A stretch of 34,035 bases of DNA from Tissierellia bacterium (GCA_012799095.1 JAAZLX010000091.1:1-34035); one strand, 5' to 3'. Shown: positions 8,410 to 17,965, counted from the stretch's first letter. A program made the numbers and translations. Notes: generated by a model not told the origin, from the letters alone.

Positions 8410-9133
8410 ACTATATGTAATCGGCTTCGGTCCGGGCGACGAGGGCAACATGACGGGATCATGCATGAAATATCTGAGTAAATCCGATGTGATTGTAGGC
8501 TATTCGGGTTATACAAAGCTGCTGCGCACTATATTCCCGGATAAGAGCTATCATGAAACCGGTATGACGCAGGAGACAGAGCGCTGCCGTTATGCAATTA
8601 AGTTAGCCGAAGAGGGCAAAACCGTGAGCGTTGTTTCAAGCGGCGACAGCGGCGTTTATGGTATGGCAAGCCTGATTTTTGAACTTGCAGAGAATGTACG
8701 GGATGTTGTGATTGAGGTTATACCCGGCGTGACGGCAGCGGTCAGTGGAGCTGCGCTGCTTGGTGCGCCGCTCGGTCATGATTTTGCTGTAATCAGCTTA
8801 AGCGACCTGCTGACCCCGTGGGAAGTCATTGAAAGGCGTTTGCGCGCCGCAGCGAATGGCGATTTTGCAATATGCCTGTACAATCCGGGGAGTAAAAAAA
8901 GGGCGGGACATCTGTCAAGCGCGTGCGACATATTGCTGGAGAGCCTGCCGACCGACCGCTTGTGCGGTATCGCACGCGATATCGGCCGCGATGGGCAGTC
9001 CATATCCCTGATGACGCTGGAACAGCTTCGAGGAGTAAAGGCTGATATGACTGAAACGGTTTTCATTGGCAACTCAGGGACGCGCCAGATTCGTGACCGC
9101 ATGATTACGCCAAGAGGATATCGGGGTGATTAA
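8402..9133 (+). CDS. cbiH: Cobalt-precorrin-3 / precorrin-3B C17-methyltransferase (CbiH)
   Basis: CbiH methylates C17 of cobalt-factor III and drives ring contraction. The tetrapyrrole methylase fold shows in IGFGPGDEGNMTG at the N-terminus, VGYSGYTKLL (a CbiH/CobJ signature), VSSGDSGVYGMA and EVIPGVTAAVSGAALLGAPLGHDF. I place the start at ATG 8402, six codons inside the ORF track entry, because GGGAG lies upstream and the protein then begins MNKLYVIGFG like its relatives. This gives 243 residues and an 8-base overlap with cbiG. Confidence 0.94.
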   Translation: MNKLYVIGFGPGDEGNMTGSCMKYLSKSDVIVGYSGYTKLLRTIFPDKSYHETGMTQETERCRYAIKLAEEGKTVSVVSSGDSGVYGMASLIFELAENVRDVVIEVIPGVTAAVSGAALLGAPLGHDFAVISLSDLLTPWEVIERRLRAAANGDFAICLYNPGSKKRAGHLSSACDILLESLPTDRLCGIARDIGRDGQSISLMTLEQLRGVKADMTETVFIGNSGTRQIRDRMITPRGYRGD

Positions 9134-9878
9134 GGTGGTTGTATTCGGTGGCACGACCGAGGGGCGCAGATTATGTGAATTCTGCGCGGAGCATGCAGTG
9201 CCGATTCTATATTGTGTTGCGACTGAGGACGGCGCACGTGTGGTCAGCCATTTGCCCAACATAAGTGTACATATTGGCAGGCTTGGGGTAGGCGAAATGG
9301 CAGAACTGCTTTCACAGAATGCTCCCGCTCATGTCTATGACGCAACGCACCCCTATGCCGAGGAAGCCAGTCGAAATATTGAGGCGGCTTGTCATCAAAC
9401 GGGCATGCCTTTGCTTCGAGTCGTGAGAGAAAATGCTGATCCGCAGGGATGCATTGCTTTTGATAGCATGGATAATCTGTTGACGTGGCTCGAAAGCGAG
9501 CCGGGTTACATCTTTGTGACAACCGGCTCATCCCATGCGAGAGCTTTCGCATGTTTGCGTGATTTTCAAAACCGCGTGTGGCTACGCATATTACCGAGCA
9601 TAGAGAGCCTGAAAACTTGCCTTGAACTTGGATACCGTCCTGATAGGCTTATCTGCATGCAGGGACCGTTCTCGGAGGATTTGAACTATGCAATGTTCAA
9701 GGCCGTAAATGCCAACATCTTGGTAACAAAAAACTCAGGGAGCACGGGCGGTTTTTCAGAAAAGGTTCGGGCGGCCAGAAGCCTTGAGATGCGCACGGCG
9801 GTGCTGTCTAAACCAGCTGAATCAATGGGTATATCTTTAGAAGAGGCGTGTAAGCGGTTAATGGAGTTGACGATATGA
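9126..9878 (+). CDS. cbiJ: Cobalt-precorrin-6A reductase (CbiJ)
   Basis: CbiJ reduces cobalt-precorrin-6A to 6B with a nicotinamide cofactor. The N-terminal VVVFGGTTEGRRL is the dinucleotide-binding loop, and YDATHPYAEEAS (about residue 75) and TKNSGSTGGFSEK (about residue 195) are family motifs. Translation starts at GTG 9126, overlapping the cbiH stop by 8 bases. The length of 250 residues is normal. It is followed by an ATGA overlap with the CbiET gene that encodes the next reaction. Confidence 0.93.
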   Translation: MIKVVVFGGTTEGRRLCEFCAEHAVPILYCVATEDGARVVSHLPNISVHIGRLGVGEMAELLSQNAPAHVYDATHPYAEEASRNIEAACHQTGMPLLRVVRENADPQGCIAFDSMDNLLTWLESEPGYIFVTTGSSHARAFACLRDFQNRVWLRILPSIESLKTCLELGYRPDRLICMQGPFSEDLNYAMFKAVNANILVTKNSGSTGGFSEKVRAARSLEMRTAVLSKPAESMGISLEEACKRLMELTI

Positions 9879-11065
9879 AGAAGGTTTCCATAGTCGGCGT
9901 TGGCTTGGGAGAAAGCACCATAACGGATCATGCGCGGCAGGCGATTGCACAAGCCGAGGTTCTGCTGGGCGCACCGAGAATGCTGGAGTTATTCAAAGAC
10001 TTAAACAAAGCATCTTACCCTCATTATCTCCCGGGGGACGTGGCAGCTTTCGTCGCAGACGAGGATGCACAGCAGTTTGCCGTGCTTGTGTCGGGCGATG
10101 TGGGGTTTTACAGTGCGGCGGCGGGACTGACCGAAGCGCTTGCCGCGCATGATGTTCAATTTGTACCGGGCATATCCACAGTCTCCGCTTTTTTTGCAAA
10201 GCTGAAGCTTCCATGGCAGGACGCTGCGTTTGTCAGCGCGCATGGCCGCGACATAAACATCGCAGATACGGTTCGGCGTAATCGCCTGACATTTTGCCTT
10301 ACCGGGAACAACACAAGCGAAATCGGAGCAGTGATGTGCAAGGCCGGTTTTGGTGATATAAAAGTTTGCATTGGTGAAAATCTTGGCATGGAAAACGAGC
10401 GCGTCCGTAAAGTGAATGCAGGAGCTTTGACGCAGGAGTGTCACCCTTCCCTGACGGTGTTGCTGTTTATGAATGGAGCCTATGATGACAGGTCGCCATG
10501 CGGTCTGCCGGACGAAAGCTTTGTTCGCCTTGCGGGAATTCCTATGACTAAGAGTGAAACACGGGCGCTTGTATTGTCTAAACTGAAACTGCGCCCGGAT
10601 TTCGTGTGCTGGGACATTGGGGCGGGAACCGGCTCAGTTACAGTGGAAATGGCGCTTTCGGCCTATCGCGGCCATGTATATGCCGTCGAGCGCCGCGTGG
10701 ACGGTATCCCTTTGATAGAGCAAAACTGTATAGCCTTTCATGTTGGCAATGTAACGGCGATTTGTGCGGAAGCCCCGGAAGCCCTCGGCCCTCTGCCTGT
10801 GCCTGACGCGGTATTCATCGGTGGAAGCGGAGGTGAACTCGGCAGGGTCATATCCGCTGTTTTGGATAAAAACCGGGGGGCGCGAATTGTTGTTACGGCT
10901 GTGACGCTTGAAACCGTGTCGGCTGCTTTGACCATGTTTGAAGATGCCGGACTAGAGCCGGAAATTGTTCAGGTAAATATCGCACGTGGTAAACATGCGG
11001 GTAAATCGCATCTGATGGAAGCGCAAAACCCCATCACAATTTTGAGTGCAGGAGGGAAAGCTTGA
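9875..11065 (+). CDS. cbiET: Fused cobalt-precorrin-6B C5,C15-methyltransferase/decarboxylase (CbiE-CbiT)
   Basis: This 396-residue protein joins two enzymes that are separate in many anaerobes, in the order used by aerobic CobL. Residues 1-190 are CbiE (tetrapyrrole methylase type: VGVGLGESTITDHA, LVSGDVGFYSAAAGL, PGISTVSAFFAKL), which methylates C5. Residues about 200-396 are CbiT (Rossmann methyltransferase type: MTKSETRALVLSKL, WDIGAGTGSVTVEMA, FIGGSGGEL), which methylates C15 and decarboxylates the C12 acetate. Both S-adenosylmethionine sites look intact. The stop overlaps the TTG start of cbiA by 4 bases. Confidence 0.94.
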   Translation: MKKVSIVGVGLGESTITDHARQAIAQAEVLLGAPRMLELFKDLNKASYPHYLPGDVAAFVADEDAQQFAVLVSGDVGFYSAAAGLTEALAAHDVQFVPGISTVSAFFAKLKLPWQDAAFVSAHGRDINIADTVRRNRLTFCLTGNNTSEIGAVMCKAGFGDIKVCIGENLGMENERVRKVNAGALTQECHPSLTVLLFMNGAYDDRSPCGLPDESFVRLAGIPMTKSETRALVLSKLKLRPDFVCWDIGAGTGSVTVEMALSAYRGHVYAVERRVDGIPLIEQNCIAFHVGNVTAICAEAPEALGPLPVPDAVFIGGSGGELGRVISAVLDKNRGARIVVTAVTLETVSAALTMFEDAGLEPEIVQVNIARGKHAGKSHLMEAQNPITILSAGGKA

Positions 11066-12387
11066 AAAGATTTCTAATAGCGGGAACGAATAGCGGGTGC
11101 GGGAAAACCACTGTGGTCTGCGCCGTACTATCTGCGTTGAAAGCGCGTGGTATCACGCCGACAGCATTTAAATGCGGCCCGGATTACATAGACCCCATGT
11201 TCCATCGAGCGGTTTCAGACATCCGGGCATATAATCTTGACCCGTTCTTTTTCGATGCCTATGGTCTTCGCGCCCATTTAGCGTCTCACGCCGGAGAAAT
11301 ATCGGTAATAGAGGGCGCGATGGGCTACTACGACGGCATTGTGGCGAGTGACGAAGCGTCGGCCTATACCGTCGCACGGGAGACGAACACGCCGGTCATA
11401 CTGATCGTCAGCGCTAAAGCCGCTGGCAATTCGCTTTGTGCCGTGATAGAGGGTTTTTTACGGCATCGGAAAGACAGTCATATAGCCGGGGTCATCTTCA
11501 ACGACGCAGGCGCGTCCCGTTATTACGACTTGCAGATCATTGCGGAAAAAGCGGGGCTTCGCGCCTATGGATATATGCCGCGTAAGGACGAATGGTCAAT
11601 GCCAAGCCGCCATCTCGGTCTGCTGAAAACAGATGAGATAGCGGGACTCTCGGCTACCCTATCAGCGCTTGGAACCCAAGCGGAGCAGTCTTTAGATATA
11701 GACGGCTTGATAGCTTTGTCAAAGACCGCTCCTAAATTACCTGTTACTAGCAAAACCGAACGCATCCATACAAAGCAAATTCGTCTTGCCGTAGCGCGAG
11801 ACGAAGCGTTTTGCTTTTTGTACGAGGAAAACCTGGAACTATTACGGGAGCTGGGCTGCGAGCTTGTTTTTTTCAGCCCATTGCACGATAATGCCATCCC
11901 CGCCAATATCAATGGATTATATCTCTGCGGCGGTTACCCTGAACTTTATAAACAAGTATTGTCAAAAAATACATCCATGCGTGAGAGTATCCGGGCAATG
12001 TTGGAGAGCGGCCTGCCGACAATAGCAGAGGGCGGCGGGTTTATGTACCTCCACGATCATTTAGACGGAGTGAATATGTGTGGTGTAATCCACGGTGCGG
12101 CATTTGAAACGCCAAGGTTGCAGCGTTTTGGATATATCGAGCTGACCGCCGAGCGGGATAATATGCTCTGCAAAGCGGGCGGTTCAATACGCTCCCAGGA
12201 GTTCCATTATTGGGACAGCGACGCGCCGGGTGAAGCGTTTACCGCGCGAAAGGCGGGGCGTGATGTCTTATACTCTTGCATCCATGCCACGGACACGCTG
12301 CATGCCGGATTTCCACATCTATACTTCCCTGCGAATCCCAACGTCGCGGAACGCTTTGTAGAGAGGATGGCTCGATATGAAGGGTAA
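11062..12387 (+). CDS. cbiA: Cobyrinate a,c-diamide synthase (CbiA) with the glutaminase Cys replaced by Gly
   Basis: CbiA amidates the a and c acetate side chains of cobyrinate using ATP and a nitrogen donor. The N-terminal synthetase domain has the P-loop-like GTNSGCGKTT, FKCGPDYIDPMFH and VIEGAMGYYDG. The C-terminal class-I glutaminase-like domain (about residues 250-430) has GLYLCGGYPELY and the catalytic-type His in EFHYWD. However, the nucleophile elbow, normally AECGG, reads AEGGG (Gly 324, codon GGC at 12031-12033), so glutamine hydrolysis should be lost while ammonia-dependent amidation may remain. The start is TTG 11062 with GGAGGG upstream. At 441 residues it is near full length. 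Confidence 0.93.
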   Translation: MKRFLIAGTNSGCGKTTVVCAVLSALKARGITPTAFKCGPDYIDPMFHRAVSDIRAYNLDPFFFDAYGLRAHLASHAGEISVIEGAMGYYDGIVASDEASAYTVARETNTPVILIVSAKAAGNSLCAVIEGFLRHRKDSHIAGVIFNDAGASRYYDLQIIAEKAGLRAYGYMPRKDEWSMPSRHLGLLKTDEIAGLSATLSALGTQAEQSLDIDGLIALSKTAPKLPVTSKTERIHTKQIRLAVARDEAFCFLYEENLELLRELGCELVFFSPLHDNAIPANINGLYLCGGYPELYKQVLSKNTSMRESIRAMLESGLPTIAEGGGFMYLHDHLDGVNMCGVIHGAAFETPRLQRFGYIELTAERDNMLCKAGGSIRSQEFHYWDSDAPGEAFTARKAGRDVLYSCIHATDTLHAGFPHLYFPANPNVAERFVERMARYEG

Positions 12388-13090
12388 ATTATTCGGTATT
12401 GGTGTAGGACCCGGCGACCCGGACTTGCTGACGCTCAAGGCAATCCGCGCGATACAGAGTTGTGATGTGATTGCTATTCCTAACTCCGGGGCGGGTGATC
12501 GGACCGCTTTTCGCATTGCCGAATCTTATCTAAATGGAAAAGAGATACTCGAATGTCGTTTTGCAATGGAGAAGGATATGGCAAAGCGGCGTGAAGCTCG
12601 GCAAACAGCGGCAAACCAAATCATGGAGCGCCTTGAAGCAGGCAAAAGCGTAGGTTTTGCTACATTGGGCGATCCGACCACTTATTCCACTTATATGTAT
12701 GTGCATCGGATTATCGCCTGTAAAGGATTTGAGACAGAGATCATACCGGGTATTGCGTCATATTCTGCGGCAGCAGCTGCGTTGGGCATTGCGCTTTGCG
12801 AGGGGGACGAGGTGCTCACGATCATTCCCGCGAGACATAGCGAAAGCATTGATGAACTACTGGACTATCCGGGCAATAAGATTATCATGAAATCCCGGGA
12901 TAACCTAAAGTATGTCCTTGTCAAGTTAAAGGAGCGTGGATATGGAGCCCAAACGCATATTGTGTCCCGCGTTACCATGGATGGAGAACAGATTTATGCA
13001 GACATTGAGGAGTTTGAAAAAGCGTATGACTCAGGCTATTTTACGATAGCAATTGTGAAAGAGGAGGTAAAAGCGGATGCACCTAAGTGA
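12377..13090 (+). CDS. cbiL: Cobalt-factor II / precorrin-2 C20-methyltransferase (CbiL)
   Basis: CbiL adds the C20 methyl group to cobalt-factor II, the second methylated intermediate after CbiK action. IGVGPGDPDLLTLKA at the N-terminus, FATLGDPTTYSTYMY (about residue 93) and EIIPGIASYSAAAAALG (about residue 122) identify the tetrapyrrole methylase and the CbiL/CobI branch. The length of 237 residues is normal. It acts early in the pathway but sits late in the operon. It overlaps cbiA by 11 and cobT by 14 bases. Confidence 0.94.
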   Translation: MKGKLFGIGVGPGDPDLLTLKAIRAIQSCDVIAIPNSGAGDRTAFRIAESYLNGKEILECRFAMEKDMAKRREARQTAANQIMERLEAGKSVGFATLGDPTTYSTYMYVHRIIACKGFETEIIPGIASYSAAAAALGIALCEGDEVLTIIPARHSESIDELLDYPGNKIIMKSRDNLKYVLVKLKERGYGAQTHIVSRVTMDGEQIYADIEEFEKAYDSGYFTIAIVKEEVKADAPK

Positions 13091-14129
13091 AGTATTATCC
13101 TGTATTAAACCTGTTGACATGTCAGCCGCAGATGCTTGCATCGCCAAATTCGATGAGGTGGCGAAACCATTGGGCAGCCTTGGCAAGCTGGAGAAACTGC
13201 TCGCACGCATCGCGGCGGTCTCGAGAACGACCGACATCGACATTGGCCGCAAGGCTGTCGCTGTTTTTTGCGCCGACAATGGCGTGGTACGGCGCGGTGT
13301 CGCACAGGGAGGGCAAGAGATTACAACCGCTGTAGCAGGAATGTTGGGTATCGGAAAGGCCAGCGTATGCGTGATGGCCAAATCCTGCGGTGCGGAGGTG
13401 TTCAATATAGACATTGGTATGGCTGATACCGTGAACGGCTTGCGCGACTGCAAACTGATGCATGGCACCGATGATATGACCGAAGGCCCTGCCATGAACC
13501 GGGAGACCGCCGAAAAAGCTGTAATAATCGGCATTGAAATGGTAAAGGAACTGATGGACAAGGGCTATGGCCTGATTGCCACAGGCGAGGCCGGTACCGG
13601 AAATACCACAACTTCCAGTGCAGTCTGCGCTGTGTTGCTAGGCCGTTCGGTGCGAGAAGTAACAGGGCGTGGGGCGGGCCTCAGTTACGAGGGACTTAAC
13701 CGGAAACTTGCGGCCATTGAACAGGCGATATCCGTCAATCAACCCAATCCCTCCGACCCGATGGAAGTGCTGTATAAGCTGGGAGGTTTGGATATCGCTG
13801 CCATGACCGGTGTATTCCTTGGCGGTGCGTTATACAAAATTCCGATAGTGATGGACGGCTTTATTTCCGGGGCGGCAGCCCTTATCGCAGTGCGCCTTTG
13901 CCCTGATGTAAAGGGCTATATTCTACCCTCGCACGGCAGTGATGAACCGGGCGCGCGCTTCGTGTTGGATGAGCTTGGCTTTTTCCCCATTATCCAGGCG
14001 GGTATGCGGTTAGGGGAAGGCACGGGAGCAGTCGCATTGTTTCCACTGTTGGATATGGCCTTATCCGTTTATCGCGATGCGGCGACCTTTGCGGATATTC
14101 AGGTCGAGCAATACAAGCGAATGACATGA
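13077..14129 (+). CDS. cobT: Nicotinate-nucleotide:dimethylbenzimidazole phosphoribosyltransferase (CobT)
   Basis: CobT makes alpha-ribazole phosphate from a lower-ligand base and nicotinate mononucleotide, activating the nucleotide-loop base. Visible motifs are KPLGSLGKLEKLLA (about residue 31), FCADNGVVRRGVAQGGQEIT (about residue 63), ATGEAGTGNTTTSSA (about residue 166), DGFISGAAALIA and, near the C-terminus, GMRLGEGTGA, which holds the catalytic Glu. It is 350 residues long, as usual. No gene for making dimethylbenzimidazole is in the window, so the base may come from elsewhere or be another benzimidazole or purine. Confidence 0.95.
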   Translation: MHLSEVLSCIKPVDMSAADACIAKFDEVAKPLGSLGKLEKLLARIAAVSRTTDIDIGRKAVAVFCADNGVVRRGVAQGGQEITTAVAGMLGIGKASVCVMAKSCGAEVFNIDIGMADTVNGLRDCKLMHGTDDMTEGPAMNRETAEKAVIIGIEMVKELMDKGYGLIATGEAGTGNTTTSSAVCAVLLGRSVREVTGRGAGLSYEGLNRKLAAIEQAISVNQPNPSDPMEVLYKLGGLDIAAMTGVFLGGALYKIPIVMDGFISGAAALIAVRLCPDVKGYILPSHGSDEPGARFVLDELGFFPIIQAGMRLGEGTGAVALFPLLDMALSVYRDAATFADIQVEQYKRMT

Positions 14130-14653
14130 TAATACTTGTTTTAGGCCCAAACGGGAGTGGCAAAAGCATGTATGCGGAAAAAATAGCCGCCGGATTCTCT
14201 ACGCCCTCGCTTTACTATATCGCTACAATGATCCCCTTTGGTGATGAAGGGAAAGCACGAGTGGATAAGCACAAGAAGCAGCGTATGGTCTATGACTTTG
14301 TAACGGTTGAGCGGCCTTTCGGTGTATCAGAGATACCGATACCTTCCGACTCCGTTGTTTTACTGGAGGATGTATCCAATATGTTGGGCAACGTTCTGTT
14401 TAGCGGCGAGCAGGATGGAAATGAGGATAGTGTGTTTGACGATATCAGGGCTTTGTGCGCTAAGTGCCGCGCTTGTGTATTTGTGTCCATAGATGGCTTG
14501 ACCGTTCAACTGGAATACAACGAGGAAACACGCGGCTATATCGACGCACTGAGTCGGTTGAACCGCAGGCTTTCTGATTTCGCGGATGTTGTTATACAAA
14601 TGCAAAACGGAAATCCGGTTTTTTTGAAGGGAGAGTTTCATGCAATGGATTAG
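14126..14653 (+). CDS. cobU: Adenosylcobinamide kinase / adenosylcobinamide-phosphate guanylyltransferase (CobU)
   Basis: CobU phosphorylates adenosylcobinamide and then attaches GMP to give AdoCbi-GDP. The P-loop GPNGSGKSMYAEKIA is at the N-terminus (most CobU have GGARSGKS here), and the guanylyl-accepting His lies in DKHKKQR (about residue 51). LLEDVSNMLGN provides the Walker B region. At 175 residues it matches the family. It overlaps cobT by 4 bases and cobS by 14, which fits their consecutive roles. Confidence 0.9.
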   Translation: MIILVLGPNGSGKSMYAEKIAAGFSTPSLYYIATMIPFGDEGKARVDKHKKQRMVYDFVTVERPFGVSEIPIPSDSVVLLEDVSNMLGNVLFSGEQDGNEDSVFDDIRALCAKCRACVFVSIDGLTVQLEYNEETRGYIDALSRLNRRLSDFADVVIQMQNGNPVFLKGEFHAMD

Positions 14654-15401
14654 AGCGGTGGTTCTTATGTTTTCCACCTATACGCGCATAAAAGTGCCGC
14701 AGATAAAGTGGGATGACAAGGCCATGCGGCTCGCCATCGCCTTTTTACCTTTTGTCGGCATTGTTTTAGGCTGTTTAATGTGGGGCTGGTATTGGGTTTG
14801 TACGGTGTTTGAATTCAACGCAGTGCTATTTGCCGCCGTCGCACTGGCTCTGCCGATTTTTGTCACAGGTGGTATCCATATGGATGGTTACTGCGATACC
14901 TCGGATGCACTTGCATCGTGGCAGACTTCGGAACGCCGTTTGGAAATCATGAAGGACCCTAATGTCGGAGCATTTGCGCTGATTCGTGTGTGTGTATACC
15001 TCCTGCTCAGCTTCGCCTTGCTCCATGAGCTTTTTTTGCGCGGGGAGATCCTTGGACTTTGCTTTATCTATACGCTGTCGCGTTGCTTCGCTGTATGGAG
15101 CGCTATTACGTTGCCGAACGCTCGAAAGGGCGGTATGTTGGCTGCGTTCACCGACAACGCCGACCGCCGCGCGGCGGGTATTGTACTAGCCTTATTGTTC
15201 GCCGTGTCGGTAGCGGGGTTGCTATGGGTAGCACCTCCAAACGGTATAATGGCGCTCATTTTGTGCCTGCCTGTCACGCTTTGGTATAGGGGCATGGCAA
15301 GGAAGCATTTTGGTGGAGTGACGGGCGATACGACAGGCTTTTATTTGCAAACAATAGAATTGTTCATGCTTGTCGGGTTGTTGGCCGGGGGCATCTTATG
15401 A
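14640..15401 (+). CDS. cobS: Adenosylcobinamide-GDP ribazoletransferase / cobalamin synthase (CobS)
   Basis: CobS joins AdoCbi-GDP to alpha-ribazole (phosphate) in the membrane. The 253-residue protein has about six hydrophobic segments, the conserved metal-binding region GGIHMDGYCDTSDALAS (about residue 78) and MKDPNVGAFA just after it. The C-terminus GGVTGDTTGF is also typical. The CDTSDALAS form is common in clostridial CobS. It starts at ATG 14640 behind AAGGGAG. Confidence 0.94.
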   Translation: MQWIRAVVLMFSTYTRIKVPQIKWDDKAMRLAIAFLPFVGIVLGCLMWGWYWVCTVFEFNAVLFAAVALALPIFVTGGIHMDGYCDTSDALASWQTSERRLEIMKDPNVGAFALIRVCVYLLLSFALLHELFLRGEILGLCFIYTLSRCFAVWSAITLPNARKGGMLAAFTDNADRRAAGIVLALLFAVSVAGLLWVAPPNGIMALILCLPVTLWYRGMARKHFGGVTGDTTGFYLQTIELFMLVGLLAGGIL

Positions 15402-15976
15402 GTATGAAGAAATTTATGTTAATAAGGCACGGAAAAACACGGGGCAACTTGGAACGCCGCTATATAGGGGACTTAGAGGAACAACTTTGCGAAGAGGGAA
15501 TACATGATTTGTATTCTTTGGCATCGTCAGGTGATTTACCACATATTGACGCTCTAATAAGTAGTCCTGCTGTGCGATGCCGTCAAACGGCCGAGATTCT
15601 GTTTCCCAACATTTTCTATAGGATATGTCCTATTTACGAGATTGACTTTGGCGTTTTCAAGGGAAAAAATGCAAATGATTTGCTGGGTAACAAAGAATAC
15701 GAAGCATGGCTGGAAACAAATTGCACGGGTGATATACCGGGTGGCGACAGCGTTCATGAGTTCAAGAATCGGTGCTGTGATACATTTCAGAGCATTTTGG
15801 AGGCAAGCCAAGAAGGAACGACAGCTCTCGTAATTCACGGGGGAAATATTATGGCGATACTCGAACGGTATGCGTTGCCGAAACGGAACTTCTACGATTA
15901 TCACGTACCTAATTGCGGATTTTTTCTTTGCCGCTATGAATACGGTAATCTAAAGATTGAGAGGAATGGCTCATGA
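15398..15976 (+). CDS. cobC: Histidine phosphatase, probable alpha-ribazole phosphatase (CobC)
   Basis: This is a phosphoglycerate-mutase-like histidine phosphatase: LIRHGKTRGN carries the phosphorylated His, SPAVRCRQTAEI the second Arg, and VIHGGNIMAI the second His. The context between CobS and CbiB makes removal of the 5' phosphate from alpha-ribazole phosphate or cobalamin phosphate the likely job. The family includes many look-alikes, so the assignment rests partly on position. ATG 15398 gives an ATGA overlap with cobS; ATG 15404 is a possible alternative start. The length is 192 residues. Confidence 0.85.
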   Translation: MSMKKFMLIRHGKTRGNLERRYIGDLEEQLCEEGIHDLYSLASSGDLPHIDALISSPAVRCRQTAEILFPNIFYRICPIYEIDFGVFKGKNANDLLGNKEYEAWLETNCTGDIPGGDSVHEFKNRCCDTFQSILEASQEGTTALVIHGGNIMAILERYALPKRNFYDYHVPNCGFFLCRYEYGNLKIERNGS

Positions 15977-16941
15977 CAGTGATGATTTGGTCAATGGGCG
16001 CATTGCTCACAGGCTTTGTATTAGATGCAGCATTCGGTGATCCTTATAATTTCCCTCACATCGTTCGTTGGATGGGAACCCTGATCAACACGCTGGACAA
16101 GCGGTTACGCCATACAATTTCAGGTGGCATTTTACTGGTTTGCTTCACGATTATTCTTTGCGCGGGCATTCCGTTTGCCGTATTGTTTCTGTGCTATCGG
16201 TTTGTTCCGCCGATAGGTTATGTTATTGAGAGTTTTTTGTGCTGGCAGTTTTTGGCGGCCAAGTCGCTCAAGATCGAGAGTATGAAAGTTTACCATAGCT
16301 TGATGAAAAACGACACCGAGGGTGCTAGAAAAGATGTGTCCATGATTGTCGGGCGGGATACTTCGGTGCTGGACAAAGACGGCATCGTCCGTGCGGCAGT
16401 GGAAACCATAGCGGAAAACACCTCGGACGGTGTGGCGGCTCCCCTCTTTTATATCATGCTGGGCGGTGCTCCGCTGGGGTGTTTGTATAAGGCTGTCAAC
16501 ACAATGGATTCGATGGTCGGGTACAAGAATGATAAGTATCTCCTTTTTGGACGCGCTGCTGCGAAAATAGACGATGCTCTAAACTATATACCATCCCGCC
16601 TTTGTGCGCAGTTGATGATTGCCGCTGCATTCCTGATGCAATACGACGGTAAAAACGCCTTCCGCATTTGGCGGAGAGATAGACGTAAGCACGCCAGCCC
16701 CAATTCTGCGCAAACAGAGGCGGCGTGCGCGGGTGCGCTGGGTGTTCGCTTGGCGGGGCCGATCTCATATTTCGGACAAATACGCGAGAAGCCCTATATC
16801 GGGGATGATACTCGGTCAATTTTAGCTGACGATATCATATGCGCCAACCGGCTGATGTACATGTCATCCGTTCTGACGTTGGTTCTGGCTTTGTTATTTC
16901 GATTAATGGCGATGGGAGTGATACTATTTGCAAGCTTATGA
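15973..16941 (+). CDS. cbiB: Adenosylcobinamide-phosphate synthase (CbiB)
   Basis: CbiB attaches the aminopropanol (phosphate) arm to adenosylcobyric acid in the membrane. Hallmarks are LDAAFGDPYNFPHIVRWMG at the N-terminus, IVGRDTSVLD and the strongly conserved ETIAENTSDGVAAPLFY (about residue 140). A long set of membrane helices is present and the length of 322 residues is normal. It overlaps cobC by 4 bases and cobD by 14, and the CobD product is its co-substrate. Confidence 0.94.
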   Translation: MTVMIWSMGALLTGFVLDAAFGDPYNFPHIVRWMGTLINTLDKRLRHTISGGILLVCFTIILCAGIPFAVLFLCYRFVPPIGYVIESFLCWQFLAAKSLKIESMKVYHSLMKNDTEGARKDVSMIVGRDTSVLDKDGIVRAAVETIAENTSDGVAAPLFYIMLGGAPLGCLYKAVNTMDSMVGYKNDKYLLFGRAAAKIDDALNYIPSRLCAQLMIAAAFLMQYDGKNAFRIWRRDRRKHASPNSAQTEAACAGALGVRLAGPISYFGQIREKPYIGDDTRSILADDIICANRLMYMSSVLTLVLALLFRLMAMGVILFASL

Positions 16942-17965
16942 TCATGGCGGCGATATATATGGAAACCCCGGCGTAACGCTGGATTTTTCGGTGAACACAA
17001 ACCCGCTGGGTTTGCCGGAGGAGGTTCGCTGTGCCCTCCAATCCCGCGTAGAGGAGTTTGCACGTTATCCTGACCCGCATTGCCGCGAGTTAAGGGGTGC
17101 CATCGCCGCTTTCGAGAGTGTGCCGGCAGATTGGATTCTCTGCGGCAACGGCGCGGCGGATTTAATTTATCGTCTGTGTTACGCGATGAAACCCCAAAAG
17201 GCGCTCGTCTGCGCCCCAACATTCTCGGAGTACGAGCGGGCGCTTCAGCAAGTGGGTTGTCAGGTAGAGTATCATATTTTGGCTGAAGCAAACCAGTTTG
17301 CACTGACCGAGAAAATCTTAATGCAGCTTACCCCTGGCATTGATATGATCTTTCTTTGTCACCCAAACAACCCCACAGGCAGCTTAATTCCATTGGATTT
17401 GATGGAGCGAATCCTAAACCGGGCGCAGGAAAATAAAACGCTGACCGTTATTGACGAATGTTTTTTGGACTTTACGGATGGTGAATCCGCAAAACGGAAT
17501 CTTCGCGATATGCCGGGACTGGTTGTGCTGAAAGCCTTCACCAAAATGTACTCCATGGCAGGGCTGCGGCTAGGGTACCTTCTTTGCTCCGATGCGAATG
17601 TGATAAACAAGACCAACGCCGCCGCCCAATGCTGGAGTGTTTCTGTCCCTGCGCAGATCGCCGGTGTCGCGGCACTGTCACTTTCAGATTGGCAAGATCG
17701 TACACGACGCCATATCACGGAAGAAAGGCGCTTGTTATCTGAAAAACTAAGCAGCTTGGGAATAACGGTATTCCCAAGCGACGCAAATTTTCTTCTCTTA
17801 CGGTATGCCAAGCCGCTGTATGAGTCGCTTCTGCAAAAAGGGATTCTGATCCGGAAATGTGAGAACTTCAAGGGGTTAGACAAATTTTATTACCGCATCG
17901 GCGTGAAGACTCGGCTTGATAATATCCGTTTGGTCGAGGCAGTAAAGGAGATTATAAATGGCTAA
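16928..17965 (+). CDS. cobD: L-threonine-O-3-phosphate decarboxylase (CobD)
   Basis: CobD is a pyridoxal-phosphate enzyme that decarboxylates threonine phosphate to aminopropanol phosphate, the linker used by CbiB. It looks like a class II aminotransferase: [10 protein letters not shown] near the N-terminus, [31 protein letters not shown], and the Schiff-base Lys in [19 protein letters not shown] histidinol-phosphate aminotransferase would look similar, but position between CbiB and CbiP settles it. It begins at TTG 16928 with GGGAG upstream and has 345 residues. Confidence 0.9.
   Translation: MQAYDHGGDIYGNPGVTLDFSVNTNPLGLPEEVRCALQSRVEEFARYPDPHCRELRGAIAAFESVPADWILCGNGAADLIYRLCYAMKPQKALVCAPTFSEYERALQQVGCQVEYHILAEANQFALTEKILMQLTPGIDMIFLCHPNNPTGSLIPLDLMERILNRAQENKTLTVIDECFLDFTDGESAKRNLRDMPGLVVLKAFTKMYSMAGLRLGYLLCSDANVINKTNAAAQCWSVSVPAQIAGVAALSLSDWQDRTRRHITEERRLLSEKLSSLGITVFPSDANFLLLRYAKPLYESLLQKGILIRKCENFKGLDKFYYRIGVKTRLDNIRLVEAVKEIING

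Noticed and set aside
9993-10444. - strand ORFs opposite cbiET (10001-10444, 9993-10214 and similar)
   Set aside because: They are shadows of a well-supported + strand gene and show no domain or ribosome binding site.
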